From Halosimplex carlsbadense 2-9-1 (GTDB lineage Archaea > Halobacteriota > Halobacteria > Halobacteriales > Haloarculaceae): a stretch of 64,000 nucleotides of DNA. A program made the translations under genes and the position numbers. The DNA lies in contig NZ_AOIU01000047.1 of NCBI RefSeq assembly GCF_000337455.1, positions 85,955 to 149,954 on the forward strand. Reading direction: 5' to 3'. This document shows, piece after piece, positions 54,762 through 63,724 of this stretch (positions are counted from its first letter, which is position 1; each line of letters opens with the position of its first letter). The notes below the pieces were generated by a model. That model had not been told where the DNA came from and searched no databases. It was given only the letters and a program-made list of their open reading frames with translations.

Positions 54762-55856
54762 TCACTCCCTGTCCGTCGCCGAGTCGACGGGAGCGCCGTC
54801 GGGGTCCGTCGCGGGTGCGAGCGGGCTGGGCACGTCGGCCAGCCGGGTCGAGACCCACCCCGCGGCGAGCCCGCCAAGCAGGACGACGAACCAGTAGTTC
54901 GACAGCCGGTAGAGGAACACCCCGGCCGTCGCCGCCGGCAGGTCCAGCCCGACCAGCGCGACGACGACCGCCGCCAGCGCCACCTCGAAGCCCCCCAGCC
55001 CGCCCGGGAGCGGCACGACGTTCACCAGACTCAACACGGGGACGACGAAGAGGACCAGCGCGTAGGAGACCGGCTCGCCGATGGCGCGGAAGCTCGTGTA
55101 CATCGGGGCGAGAAACAGCGCCCAGCCCGCCAGCGAGAAGACCGCGGCGCGGCGCACCTCCGCCCGGTCGGCCAGCGCCCGGTCGAACGCCGCGTAGTAG
55201 GTGCCGAAGGTCGCGGCGACGCGCTCGGCCGCCAGCGCGGTCCGCGCACGGGCGGAGAGCCGTCCGACGGTCGCCCGGCCGGCGCCCGCGGCCCGGAGGA
55301 CGAGTCGCTCGACGAGCGCCCGACGTGAGTAAACCAGCAGCGCGGCGCCGCCCAGCGCGACGACGGCCACCGCGAAGCCGACGAGCAGCGCGGCGAACAG
55401 CGGTGTGATCGGCCCGTCGCTCGTGAGCAGGATGACACCGAGCCCGACACCGGCGAGGCCCATCGACGCCGCGATGTTGACGAGTTCGACGACCGTCGCC
55501 GCGGCCAGCGCCGCCTCGTAGGGGGCGTCGGTCTCGCGGCTGACCGCGTAGGAGACGAAGACCGGGCCGCCGGAGTGGCCCATCGGAACGATCTGCTTGA
55601 GGAACTCGCCGCTCATGAACGCCGCGCGGTAGCGGGGACCGTCGACCCCGTGGCCGACACTGGCGAGCAGGCGACGCAGCGCCTCGCTCCAGCAGTAGAA
55701 GGCGGCGACGACGGCGAGGAATCCGGCCGCGTAGGTGACCGGCTCGACACCGGCCAGTTCGTCGAGGACCTGGCGCGGGCCGACGACCCACAGGAAGCCG
55801 CCGACCGCGAGCAGGGCCAGCGCGAAGCCGAGGAGGACCCGGAGGATGCGGCGCAT
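54762..55856 (-). CDS. UPF0104/LPG-synthase-type flippase-like membrane protein (copy B)
   Basis: 364 residues with about eight helices, paralogue of copy A with close agreement throughout (GEFLKQIVPMGHSGGPVFVSY, NVVPLPGGLGGFEVAL, LSNYWFVVLLGGLA). The C-terminal tails differ (here PDGAPVDSATDRE). The start at 55856 has GCTTATG about 27 nt upstream. Predicted to move lipids or lipid-linked sugars. Copies A and B have separate promoters, so they can be regulated differently. Confidence 0.85.
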   Translation of the reverse strand: MRRILRVLLGFALALLAVGGFLWVVGPRQVLDELAGVEPVTYAAGFLAVVAAFYCWSEALRRLLASVGHGVDGPRYRAAFMSGEFLKQIVPMGHSGGPVFVSYAVSRETDAPYEAALAAATVVELVNIAASMGLAGVGLGVILLTSDGPITPLFAALLVGFAVAVVALGGAALLVYSRRALVERLVLRAAGAGRATVGRLSARARTALAAERVAATFGTYYAAFDRALADRAEVRRAAVFSLAGWALFLAPMYTSFRAIGEPVSYALVLFVVPVLSLVNVVPLPGGLGGFEVALAAVVVALVGLDLPAATAGVFLYRLSNYWFVVLLGGLAAGWVSTRLADVPSPLAPATDPDGAPVDSATDRE

Positions 55857-56012
55857 CTACGGATCCCTCACGGGGGGTGGGCATAAGCGCGATGACCGGG
55901 AGACGAGGACGGGCGGCAGCCTCCCGTCCCGACACCGGTCGTCGCGGTCCGCCGCTGGCCAGTCCTGCGCGTTCCGGACGCCTTTTACCGTCCGGTGGGC
56001 TACGGGCCCCTA

Positions 56013-56561
56013 ATGACCCGCATCGACGTGATCGACAACCACGGCCAGTTCACCCACCTGGAGCAGCGCGCGCTCCGGGACATGGGCGTGGACGTGGAGA
56101 TCGTTGACAACGAGACGCCACCGGAGGAGATCGACGCCGACGGGCTCGTCCTCTCGGGTGGCCCCTCGATCGACCGCATCGGCAACTGCCCCGACTACCT
56201 CGACCTCGATATCCCGGTGTTTGGTATCTGTCTGGGCCACCAGGTCATCGCGACGGAACTCGGCGGCGAGGTCGGCGAGGGCGACTACGGCGGCTACGCC
56301 GACGTGACCGTCGATATCGTCGAGGACGCCGACCCGCTCGTCGGGTCGCTCGCACCGGACACCCGCGTCTGGGCGAGCCACGCCGACGAGGTCGTCCGCG
56401 TCCCCGAGGGCTTCGCGCGCACCGCCGAGAGCGACGTCTGCGGCGTCGAGGCGATGAGCGACACCGACCGCGACCTCTACGGCGTCCAGTGGCACCCCGA
56501 AGTCGCCCACACCGAGCGCGGCGAAGAGGTCTTCGAGAACTTCCTCGACATCTGCGAGTAG
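56013..56561 (+). CDS. guaAa: GMP synthase, glutamine amidotransferase subunit
   Basis: 182 residues. In archaea GMP synthase is split; this is the class I glutaminase that supplies ammonia to the ATP-pyrophosphatase subunit (not in this window). VFGICLGHQ places the nucleophile at Cys73; the WHPE motif gives His161 and Glu163. Residues near DYGGYADV and ASHADEVV line the substrate tunnel. CTTTTACC is about 28 nt before the ATG. Cytoplasmic. Confidence 0.97.
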   Translation: MTRIDVIDNHGQFTHLEQRALRDMGVDVEIVDNETPPEEIDADGLVLSGGPSIDRIGNCPDYLDLDIPVFGICLGHQVIATELGGEVGEGDYGGYADVTVDIVEDADPLVGSLAPDTRVWASHADEVVRVPEGFARTAESDVCGVEAMSDTDRDLYGVQWHPEVAHTERGEEVFENFLDICE

Positions 56562-56727
56562 GCGGTCGCGGCTGACCGCGAGCGGACACTGTGTTACCGA
56601 CCCGCACGGCCGTTCGATTTCGACCGGCGATCACGGGGTCTAGACGCTCGAACACACCGCTGACGGGCGTCTGACGGAACTCCCACGTTTGAAGTGATCG
56701 TACGGTCATTGGTGGATCAGGTTAGTC

Positions 56728-58602
56728 ATGACGACCACTCAGGGCAATCTCGCGAGCCTCTCGCGGTTCGTCTTTCGCGCGCCCAGCTGGTACTCCAGCG
56801 TCGGCTTCGCCCTGCTCATCGCGGCGGTCGCCGGCGTCGCGGCCTTCGACTCCCGGTTCGTCTTCGAGGACGCCTGGGAGGGGCTGTTCTACATCGGCGT
56901 TCCCACCGTCGTGGCGAGCGTGTTCACGCCGTACGTCGACCGCAAGCTCGGCGGGCAGCTCTCGCGAAACCAGGCGTCGCTACTGGCGCTGGCCTGCGAG
57001 CTCATCACGATCGCCGTGTTGACCGCCGCGGCGTTCGTCGCGTTCGTGACGCCGCTGGGCCAGGAGTTCGTCGTCGACGCTCTGCTGGTCGCGCTCGCGT
57101 CGATCTTCGCCCTGCGGCTGTTCGTCATCATGGCCGTCTCGCGCCAGCGACTCCCCGTCGCGAGCGCCGCCGCCAGCATCCAGACCGTCTCGGCGGCGCT
57201 GCTGCTGTTCGTCTACAGCGGCGCGATGCGCTACATGGAGTTCGGCGGCGGCCCCGTCGCCCGTGCGTTCCTGTTTCGGCCCGACGAGGCGCCCGCGCGC
57301 ATCGCCGAGATGCAGTACGTCGACCCCGGGAAGTTCGGCCTGCTCGCGCTCATCTGCGTCGTCTACGCCGGCTGCGTCTGGCTCTTTCTCACCGTCATCG
57401 ACCAGCCCTGGAAGCGTAGCCTGGGCGTGAGCGTCCTCGATTTCGTCCGTGGGTTCATCGGCCACGTCGCCGAAGGGAGCCGGGAGCTGGAGACGTTCTT
57501 CGAGGACATCGGCGAGGACGCCATCGTCCCCGTGAGCGTGCTCTCGGTCCGCCGGGCGGAGGGCGGCGAGAAGGCCCGGTTCGTCCTCCCGATGCTCCAC
57601 CCCGGCCCGATGGGCGACATCGGCGGCGGCAACCTCCCGCGGCGGATCGCCGAACAGGCCGACGGGTTGGCCTTCCCGCCCCACGCCACCGCCGGCCACG
57701 ACTTCAACCTCGTCACCGAACGCGAGGTCGAGACCGTCATCGACACCGCCGAGACCGCCTACCAGCGCATCGAGTACGACGCGACGGCGACCAAGTCCGT
57801 GCGGGTCGAGGAGGGCGAGGCCACTCTGACCGGGCAGGCGTTCGGCGACAGCGCCTTCCTCGCGTCGACGTTCGCCCCGGGGTTCGCCGACGACGTGGAG
57901 TACGCCGTCGGCCTCTCGGCCGTCGCCGAGGCCCGCACCGGCGACCTGGACGAGGTGATGCTCGCCGACGCCCACAACTGCAACAACGGGCTGGCGGGCG
58001 AGGACCTGGGCCACGTCGTCCCCGGCAGCCAGCGCTCGTTCGACATGATCGACGGCGCCGGCGAAGTCGGCTCCCGGCTCGCGGCCGCGACCCGAGGCCC
58101 CTTCGAATGCGGCGTCGCCTGGGACGAGACCGACTGGGAACCCGAGGAGGGAATCGGCCCGCTGGGCATCCGCGTCGCCGTCTTCGAGATCGACGACCAG
58201 CAGACCGCCTACGTCTTCGTCGACGGCAACAACATGGTCCCCGGCCTGCGCGAGCGGATCGTCGAGGCCGTCGACGGCGTCGACCGCGTCGAGGTGTTGA
58301 CGACCGACACCCACGTCGTCAACACGATGGAGGCCGAGAACCAGGTCGGCGACGTCCTCCCCGAGGCCGAGATCGTCGCGGCTATCGAGGATCTCGTCGA
58401 ACGAGCGAAGGCCGACCTCGAACCGGTCGAGGCGGGCATGGAGACCGAGAGCGCCGAGGTGACCGTCTTCGGCAACGACCGCACGGAGATGCTCGCCTCG
58501 ACGGCCAACGCCGCCGTCTCGATGGGCGCGCCGCTGGCCGGCGCCATCATCACCGCCGCCCTCTCCGTGTCGGCGCTCATCTTCCTCGTCGCACGGCTCT
58601 GA
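56728..58602 (+). CDS. DUF2070 family membrane protein
   Basis: 624 residues. The N-terminal third has about six membrane helices (25-230), then a soluble domain with HPGPMGDIGGGNLP, a loop conserved in DUF2070 that includes HNCN (AHNCNNG), and a final hydrophobic segment at the C terminus. The function is unknown, but the family is broadly conserved in archaea, suggesting a core role. Nothing in the neighbourhood points to a pathway. The start ATG is about 33 nt after a GTTTGAAG element. Confidence 0.85.
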   Translation: MTTTQGNLASLSRFVFRAPSWYSSVGFALLIAAVAGVAAFDSRFVFEDAWEGLFYIGVPTVVASVFTPYVDRKLGGQLSRNQASLLALACELITIAVLTAAAFVAFVTPLGQEFVVDALLVALASIFALRLFVIMAVSRQRLPVASAAASIQTVSAALLLFVYSGAMRYMEFGGGPVARAFLFRPDEAPARIAEMQYVDPGKFGLLALICVVYAGCVWLFLTVIDQPWKRSLGVSVLDFVRGFIGHVAEGSRELETFFEDIGEDAIVPVSVLSVRRAEGGEKARFVLPMLHPGPMGDIGGGNLPRRIAEQADGLAFPPHATAGHDFNLVTEREVETVIDTAETAYQRIEYDATATKSVRVEEGEATLTGQAFGDSAFLASTFAPGFADDVEYAVGLSAVAEARTGDLDEVMLADAHNCNNGLAGEDLGHVVPGSQRSFDMIDGAGEVGSRLAAATRGPFECGVAWDETDWEPEEGIGPLGIRVAVFEIDDQQTAYVFVDGNNMVPGLRERIVEAVDGVDRVEVLTTDTHVVNTMEAENQVGDVLPEAEIVAAIEDLVERAKADLEPVEAGMETESAEVTVFGNDRTEMLASTANAAVSMGAPLAGAIITAALSVSALIFLVARL

Positions 58603-58671
58603 AACCGCCACCTCGCCGCGCGTACCGACGATACCGAAACGCCGAACACGGACTCTCCCGTAGCTTTCCCC

Positions 58672-59193
58672 GTGAGCCGCTCGCTGACAGACGTCGCTCC
58701 CGCCGTCCTCGTCCCCGCCGCCTGGACCCTGACGCTGGGTGCCCACGTCTCGCCGCTCGTGTCGCGTCACGTCCTACTGGTCGGCCTCTCGGTGATGACC
58801 GTCCTGCTCGGCGCCTTCGCCGTCGTCGCCCGCGACCAGATGACCGGCCCCGTCCTGGCCGTCTGGCAGGGGGTGATCGTCGTCGGCTTCCTCATCACGC
58901 TCGTCGGCGCCGTCGATCTGGCGATCACGCCCGACGCCGACCCCGCGCTCCCGGTGACGCTGTACGGCTGGATGGCCATCCCGGCGCTGGCGTACGTCGC
59001 GACCGCCGCCGAGATGGAGCCGCCGTTCAACCGCATCTACCTCGCCGGCGCCATCCTCGCGCTGGCCGGCGCGGCCACCTACGGACTGGCCGGCTCCGAC
59101 GTGGACGCCGCCGTCGGCATCGCCGCCGTCGGCCTCGGCCAGACCGCCGGCATCGTCACCGCGGTCTACCAGAACCCCGGGACCGGCGGCTGA
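58672..59193 (+). CDS. Membrane protein, unknown function (1)
   Basis: 173 residues from GTG, about five helices (about 10-25, 33-52, 60-83, 95-112, 122-165), with few charged residues. No family is recognised. It is 69 nt downstream of the DUF2070 gene, so it could be in its operon. The C-terminal YQNPGTGG is typical of a short cytoplasmic end. Confidence 0.55.
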   Translation: MSRSLTDVAPAVLVPAAWTLTLGAHVSPLVSRHVLLVGLSVMTVLLGAFAVVARDQMTGPVLAVWQGVIVVGFLITLVGAVDLAITPDADPALPVTLYGWMAIPALAYVATAAEMEPPFNRIYLAGAILALAGAATYGLAGSDVDAAVGIAAVGLGQTAGIVTAVYQNPGTGG

Positions 59194-59296
59194 CCGACGC
59201 GACGACCCGCCCACGCCGGATCGCCGACCGCCGACGGAGTCGTCCACCGAACCAGTTGGACCCTCCCGTTTTGATGGTTCGGTCCGCACGTCCGGT

Positions 59297-59767
59297 ATGA
59301 CAGTCGGAACGCTGACGATCGACTGGCTGCCCGTCGGCCTGCTCGCCGGTGCGGCGGTCGGACTGGTCGCGACGTTCGGCATGGATCTCCCGATGAACCG
59401 CCTCCCGGAGGGGCCGACCGCGCCGCGGGTGGCCGCCGGGACGCTCTCCGATGCCACCCTCGAATCGGCTCCGGACGGCGTCGCCACCGCCGCACACTAC
59501 GGGGCCGGGATCGGGACCGGCGTCCTCTTCCTCGCCGGAGTCAGCGCGGCGCAGTGGCTGCTCGATGGGACCGTCCTCGCGGTCGCCACAGCGGCCGTCG
59601 CGCTCGGCGTCCTGATGAACTGGTTCTTCTCGTTCGTCGTCGTCCCGACCTACGGCCGGGTGCCCGACGACCGGGTCGGCCGCGTGCGCCGCGACTGGGC
59701 GCTGTCGGCCGCCGCGTACCTCCTCGTCGCGAGCGCGGTCGTCGCGGCCGCCCTCTCGGTCGCCTGA
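59297..59767 (+). CDS. Membrane protein, unknown function (2)
   Basis: 156 residues with four predicted helices (about 11-28, 68-86, 90-114, 132-154). The segment between helices 1 and 2 is long and hydrophilic (PTAPRVAAGTLSDATLESAPDG), with MNRLPEG after helix 1. GTTTTGATG about 27 nt upstream indicates its own promoter. Convergent with the M48 protease gene, 19 nt apart. No recognised family. Confidence 0.55.
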   Translation: MTVGTLTIDWLPVGLLAGAAVGLVATFGMDLPMNRLPEGPTAPRVAAGTLSDATLESAPDGVATAAHYGAGIGTGVLFLAGVSAAQWLLDGTVLAVATAAVALGVLMNWFFSFVVVPTYGRVPDDRVGRVRRDWALSAAAYLLVASAVVAAALSVA

Positions 59768-59786
59768 CCGCGAGCCCAGCGGAGGG

Positions 59787-61349
59787 TCAACTCTCCCGTT
59801 CGGCGGCCGCCCGCCGCAGTCGTTCGACCCGGTCCTCGGTCGCCGGGTGCGTTCCGAGCAGCCGCCGGAAGATCAGCCGGCGCGTTCGGTCGAAAAAGCG
59901 GTGTTCTTCCCAGGGCGGCGGCACGATGCCGAACGCCGTGGCGGCGCTGCGCAGGTCTTCGGTCGGCCGCCGACCGAGCCGTGCGTCGAGCGTCTCGAGC
60001 GCGCTGGCCAGCGCCGCGGGGTCGCCCGTCATCGCGGCCGCCCCGTCGTCGGCGACGTACTCGCGAGCGCGGGCGACCACGGCGGTACAGAACCGCCCCG
60101 TCAGCGCGACGAACCCGGCCAGCAGTGACACGACGGGGTTGATCCCGTAGCGGTCGAACAGCCGCTCGGCGTTCACCCGCGGGAACGACAGCGCAGTCAG
60201 CACCGCCGCGTCGTGGTTGGCGACGTGTGCGAGTTCGTGGGCCACCACCGCGTCGAGCTCCCGGTCGTCGAGCGCCTCGACCAGCCCCGTCGAGAGGACG
60301 AGCGTCGACTCGCCCGGGCGGTAGCCGACCGCGGCGGCCGTCGGCTCGGTCGACGCCACGAACCGGACCCGCGGCGCTGGCACGTCCGCCTGGGCCGCCA
60401 GCCGCTCGACCCGCGCCTGCAACGCCCGCCGACGCTCGGGGTCCTCGACCGTCCGGTACGCCTCGTCGAACGCCCCCAGCGCCGCGCTGTCGGCCAGTTC
60501 CGACCGGACCAGCGCCGCGAGGTGTCCGGTCGTCAGGACGAGGGCGATCAGCGCCGCGAGCGGGCGGACCAGCTCGTCGGCCGACCACCGGATCGCGGCA
60601 ACGTACACCCCCGCCAGCGTCCCGCTGGCGAGGACGAGCGCGCCGGCGACGCCGAGGAGACCGGTACGGTCGACGAACCCCGTCAGGAGCGTCCACGCGT
60701 GCCCGGCCAGCGTCCGGACGGTGTCGAGCGGCGTCCGGTCGAGTCCGCGTTCGTCGTCGCTCCCGTTCTCGTCCCCGTCGTCGTCGCTCCCGTCGTCGAC
60801 CCACGGGGGACTATCGCTGTCGACTTGCCACGGCGCTTCGTCGCCTTCGGTCGCCCAGGGGGGGTCCTCGTCTTCGTCACTCCCGTCGTCTTCGGACCGC
60901 TCGCGGGCGATCTGGAACAGCATGAACGGATACACGGACGCCACGAGCGTGACCAGCACCAGCGCGAACGCCCACCCCGGGGTCCCGAGGCGGTCGAGGA
61001 CGACGAAGGTCACCCCGAGCGACGCGATCAGCGAGCCGACGAAGGCGTAGCCCAGCAAGTTCGGCGCCACGTCGAACCCTCGCTCGGTGGTGACCGCCGC
61101 GTGATACGCGAGGAAGACCACCCCGAGCACGGCCGCGTAGCCGACGACCGCGCCGACGAGTCCGAGCGCGGCCGTCCCGAGGAAGAGTTCGAGCAGGCCG
61201 CTGGCGAGCAACAGGAACCAGTAGGAGACGAACCCGAACAGCAGCCCCTCGAAGGCGACGAGGAGGGCGGCGACGACGGTCAGCGCCGCGACCGCCAGCG
61301 CCATCCGAGCGCGGAGGCCGACGCTGGACGACGAGCGAACGGAGGGCAT
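59787..61349 (-). CDS. M48-family (HtpX-like) membrane metalloprotease
   Basis: 520 residues from the ATG at 61349. HELAHVANHD gives the zinc ligands His371 and His375 and catalytic Glu372; EYVADDGA supplies the third ligand. There are four helices before residue 150 and a further set around 225-290, separated by an acidic Glu/Asp/Ser-rich loop (DDGSDEDEDPPWATEGDEAP), which is cytoplasmic by topology. It probably removes damaged membrane proteins, like HtpX, alongside LonB. The 236-nt region upstream holds the tRNA-derived direct repeat, not a gene. Confidence 0.9.
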   Translation of the reverse strand: MPSVRSSSSVGLRARMALAVAALTVVAALLVAFEGLLFGFVSYWFLLLASGLLELFLGTAALGLVGAVVGYAAVLGVVFLAYHAAVTTERGFDVAPNLLGYAFVGSLIASLGVTFVVLDRLGTPGWAFALVLVTLVASVYPFMLFQIARERSEDDGSDEDEDPPWATEGDEAPWQVDSDSPPWVDDGSDDDGDENGSDDERGLDRTPLDTVRTLAGHAWTLLTGFVDRTGLLGVAGALVLASGTLAGVYVAAIRWSADELVRPLAALIALVLTTGHLAALVRSELADSAALGAFDEAYRTVEDPERRRALQARVERLAAQADVPAPRVRFVASTEPTAAAVGYRPGESTLVLSTGLVEALDDRELDAVVAHELAHVANHDAAVLTALSFPRVNAERLFDRYGINPVVSLLAGFVALTGRFCTAVVARAREYVADDGAAAMTGDPAALASALETLDARLGRRPTEDLRSAATAFGIVPPPWEEHRFFDRTRRLIFRRLLGTHPATEDRVERLRRAAAERES

Positions 61350-61435
61350 CGTCCTCACGATGGGACAGCCGCCACTTCAGTCGTGGGGATCGGGCGGTCG
61401 CGAGTGCGACCACTGCCCGAGTGACGGATCGCGAA

Positions 61436-61606
61436 AACGCCGAGGAGGAGATTTGAACTACGCCGAGACGGTCGCTCGCTCCGCTCGCGCTGCGACTCGT
61501 CTACTTCGAATCTCACGCGCCGGTCGCGCTCACCGATGCGAGCGACACGCAGACCGGTCGCTCGCGGACGTGGTTCGCGGAGAACGCCGAGGAGGAGATT
61601 TGAACT
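61436..61606. repeat. 24-bp direct repeat of the tRNA-Ser 3' end (attachment-site scar)
   Basis: An identical 24-bp sequence occurs at 61436-61459 and 61583-61606; it begins AACGCCGAGG and ends TTTGAACT. The second copy is the 3' end of tRNA-Ser: discriminator, acceptor 3' strand, T-stem and T-loop. Duplication of exactly this part is the hallmark of tyrosine-recombinase integration into a tRNA gene. Only 123 nt lie between the copies and no integrase is seen, so this looks like a scar or a short decayed element. Confidence 0.6.
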
Positions 61607-61669
61607 CCTGAGTCCTTGCGGAGACCTGCTCTCGAAGCAGGCGCCTTGGCCAGGCTAGGCTACCTCGGC
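61585..61669 (-). tRNA. tRNA-Ser (anticodon CGA)
   Basis: Acceptor stem GCCGAGG/CCTCGGC pairs perfectly; anticodon stem CCTGC/GCAGG encloses loop TTCGAGA with anticodon CGA. A long variable arm (TCTCCGCAAGGACTC) and discriminator G are serine-specific features; the T-arm AGGAG-TTCAAAT-CTCCT is regular. It decodes UCG, a frequent serine codon in high-GC haloarchaea. CCA is not encoded. Its 3' end coincides with a repeated 24-bp sequence. Confidence 0.93.
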
Positions 61670-61803
61670 TCACCTGTTCGTAGACGCAAGCCGACTTTAT
61701 GGGTTACGATCCGTCCCGGCAGGGAACCGGCCGACTGCACCGACCCGCGGGGGCCGCGACGCCAGACCCAACGCCTAACTTGTCGGCGAACTCACGGGAG
61801 GCC

Positions 61804-62751
61804 ATGGACGTAAGCGAAGCGAACGCGGAGTGCGACCGGGTCCTCGACGAGATCGGTTCGGCCGTCATCGCCGACCGGGAGTTCCTCGAAACGGTGCTCC
61901 TGGGATTCGTCGGCCGCGGCCACGTCCTCATGGAGGACGTGCCGGGGACCGGGAAGACCCTCACCGCCCGCAGCATGGCCACCGCGCTCGGCCTCGACTT
62001 CTCCCGCGTGCAGTTCACGCCCGACCTCCTGCCCGCCGACATCACCGGCACCCACGTGTTCAACGAGCGCGAACGCGAGTTCGAGTTCAACGAAGGTCCC
62101 CTGTTCGCCAACGTCGTCCTCGCCGACGAGATCAACCGCGCGCCGCCCAAGACGCAGTCGGCCCTCCTCGAAGCGATGGAGGAGGAGCAGGTCACCGTCG
62201 ACGGCGACACCTACGAGCTCCCCTCTCCCTTCTTCGTCCTCGCGACGCAGAACCCCGTCGAGATGGAGGGGACCTTCGAACTCCCCGAGGCGCAGGTCGA
62301 CCGCTTCCTCGTCAAGAGCTCCATCGGCTACCCCGACGAGGCCGGCGAAGAGGAACTGCTCCACCGCCGCCTGGGCCGCAGCGAGCAGAGCCCGTCGGTC
62401 TCGCCGGTGTTGAACCAGGAACTCGTGACCGACCTGCGCGAGGCCCCCGAGCAGGTCCGCGTCGACGACGACCTGGTCACGTACGTCTCGGCCATCGCGC
62501 GGGCGACCCGCCAGGACCGCCGCGTCGAGGTGGGCGTCTCCCCGCGCGGGACCCAGCGCCTGCTGGAAGCCACCCGCGCCCGCGCCGCCATGGTCGGCCG
62601 CGAGTACGTCACCCCCGACGACGTGAAACGCGTCGCCCAGCCGGTGCTGGCCCACCGCGTCGTCCTCACGCCCGACGCCCGCGTCGACGAGGTCCAGAAG
62701 TCCACCGTCGTCGACGCCGTCCTCGACGAAGTGCCGGTCCCGACGGTCTGA
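61804..62751 (+). CDS. MoxR-family AAA+ ATPase
   Basis: 315 residues. EDVPGTGKT (Walker A, Lys51), VVLADEINRAPPKTQ (Walker B) and ATQNPVEMEGTFELPEAQVDRF are MoxR signatures. MoxR ATPases usually act as chaperones that assemble or activate VWA/DUF58 proteins. Here neither a DUF58 nor a VWA gene follows; the next gene is on the opposite strand, so the normal partner is missing from this locus. CCTAACTT lies about 30 nt before the ATG. Cytoplasmic. Confidence 0.93.
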   Translation: MDVSEANAECDRVLDEIGSAVIADREFLETVLLGFVGRGHVLMEDVPGTGKTLTARSMATALGLDFSRVQFTPDLLPADITGTHVFNEREREFEFNEGPLFANVVLADEINRAPPKTQSALLEAMEEEQVTVDGDTYELPSPFFVLATQNPVEMEGTFELPEAQVDRFLVKSSIGYPDEAGEEELLHRRLGRSEQSPSVSPVLNQELVTDLREAPEQVRVDDDLVTYVSAIARATRQDRRVEVGVSPRGTQRLLEATRARAAMVGREYVTPDDVKRVAQPVLAHRVVLTPDARVDEVQKSTVVDAVLDEVPVPTV

Positions 62752-62764
62752 GCCGCCGACGCAG

Positions 62765-63088
62765 TCACCCGCTCGTCTCGTCCTCCTCGGCCAGGTCGTC
62801 CCGGTCGGAGCCGCCCCGGTCGGAGTAGCGCTGGCGACCCACCGACTCGGCGGGCATCATGTTGAGCATCCCCTGGCGCAGCTCCTCGTCGGACTCGAAC
62901 GACTGGTCGCCGGCGCCGGCGAACAGGTCCTCGATGGCGATCGGGTCGGCGCTCGTGCGCTCGATCTCCCGGTCGCCGAACTGTTCGACGAGTTCGCTCG
63001 CCGTCACCGGGTAGGACAGCCCCTCGAAGACCGACTCGATGGACCCGAACTCGACGCCCTGTTCGTGGTCGTCGTCACTTTCGGACAT
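62765..63088 (-). CDS. Small acidic haloarchaeal protein, DUF5789-like
   Basis: 107 residues from the ATG at 63088. Pattern: acidic start, then LSYPVTASELVEQFGDREIE, a middle DLFAGAGDQ, and SDEELRQGMLNMMPAESVGRQRYSDRGG, which resembles a haloarchaea-only domain family (DUF5789-type). It is helical and lacks Cys or metal motifs. The function is unknown. Convergent with the MoxR gene (13 nt apart). Confidence 0.7.
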   Translation of the reverse strand: MSESDDDHEQGVEFGSIESVFEGLSYPVTASELVEQFGDREIERTSADPIAIEDLFAGAGDQSFESDEELRQGMLNMMPAESVGRQRYSDRGGSDRDDLAEEDETSG

Positions 63089-63270
63089 ACCCCCCTTCGG
63101 GTCGGCTCGCGCAACTGCCTTCACCTTGCAAATGTGGGGTCGTCCGGTGGGGCGTCCCGGTCAGTTATCGACACGTCCGGTGTGGGTGCGTCTCTGGCAG
63201 TGAATTCCTTCCTGAATAATTGGTTGTAAGATCGGCATCAATTTCATCGTAACGAAACTTAGGTGAGATA

Positions 63271-63597
63271 ATGATGCGAGTAGACCGCCCGATGGGTGAG
63301 ACCGAACGTATCGTCGAGGATTCGATGCGTGCCGCTGGCATCCCGGATCGGAAGATTGGACGCGACGGCCGTGGGCGGATCGAGGGCGTAAAGACGGCGA
63401 TCTCCGCGACTGGGATCGTCCTGGCCGACGTTGCGACACTGCCCGAACGGGACGATAGTTGCTACGTCTCCATCGTCGGTCGGTACAATTCACGGTCACA
63501 GATCCCCTCCCTGCTGGGACGACAGTCACCGAAGATATCCGAGGAGGTGAGGTCGATCCTACGCGAGAAAGCCGGAGACGATCTTACAGTTCTGTAG
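63271..63597 (+). CDS. ORFan protein in a low-GC patch
   Basis: 108 residues. The gene and its upstream 70 nt are clearly poorer in GC than the rest of the window (AT-rich third positions, TTGTAAG, ATAATG). The protein (IVEDSMRAAGIPDRKIGRDG, ISEEVRSILREKAGDDLTVL) is less acidic than its neighbours and has mixed helix/strand character. I do not recognise a family. The AT-rich leader includes GAATAATTGG and CTTAGGTGAG. It is probably a recent arrival, about 1.7 kb from the tRNA-Ser attachment site. Confidence 0.5.
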   Translation: MMRVDRPMGETERIVEDSMRAAGIPDRKIGRDGRGRIEGVKTAISATGIVLADVATLPERDDSCYVSIVGRYNSRSQIPSLLGRQSPKISEEVRSILREKAGDDLTVL

Positions 63598-63724
63598 TGG
63601 AGTAGACGTACTATCCGCCCTCCCCGAGGCCGCTCAGCCGTCGCCGTTGCCGGAACTGTCTGTGTGGGATGTACCCTCTTTATCGAGCATCGGCCACCGA
63701 AGAGAGCCCTATGAAAAGACGGCC

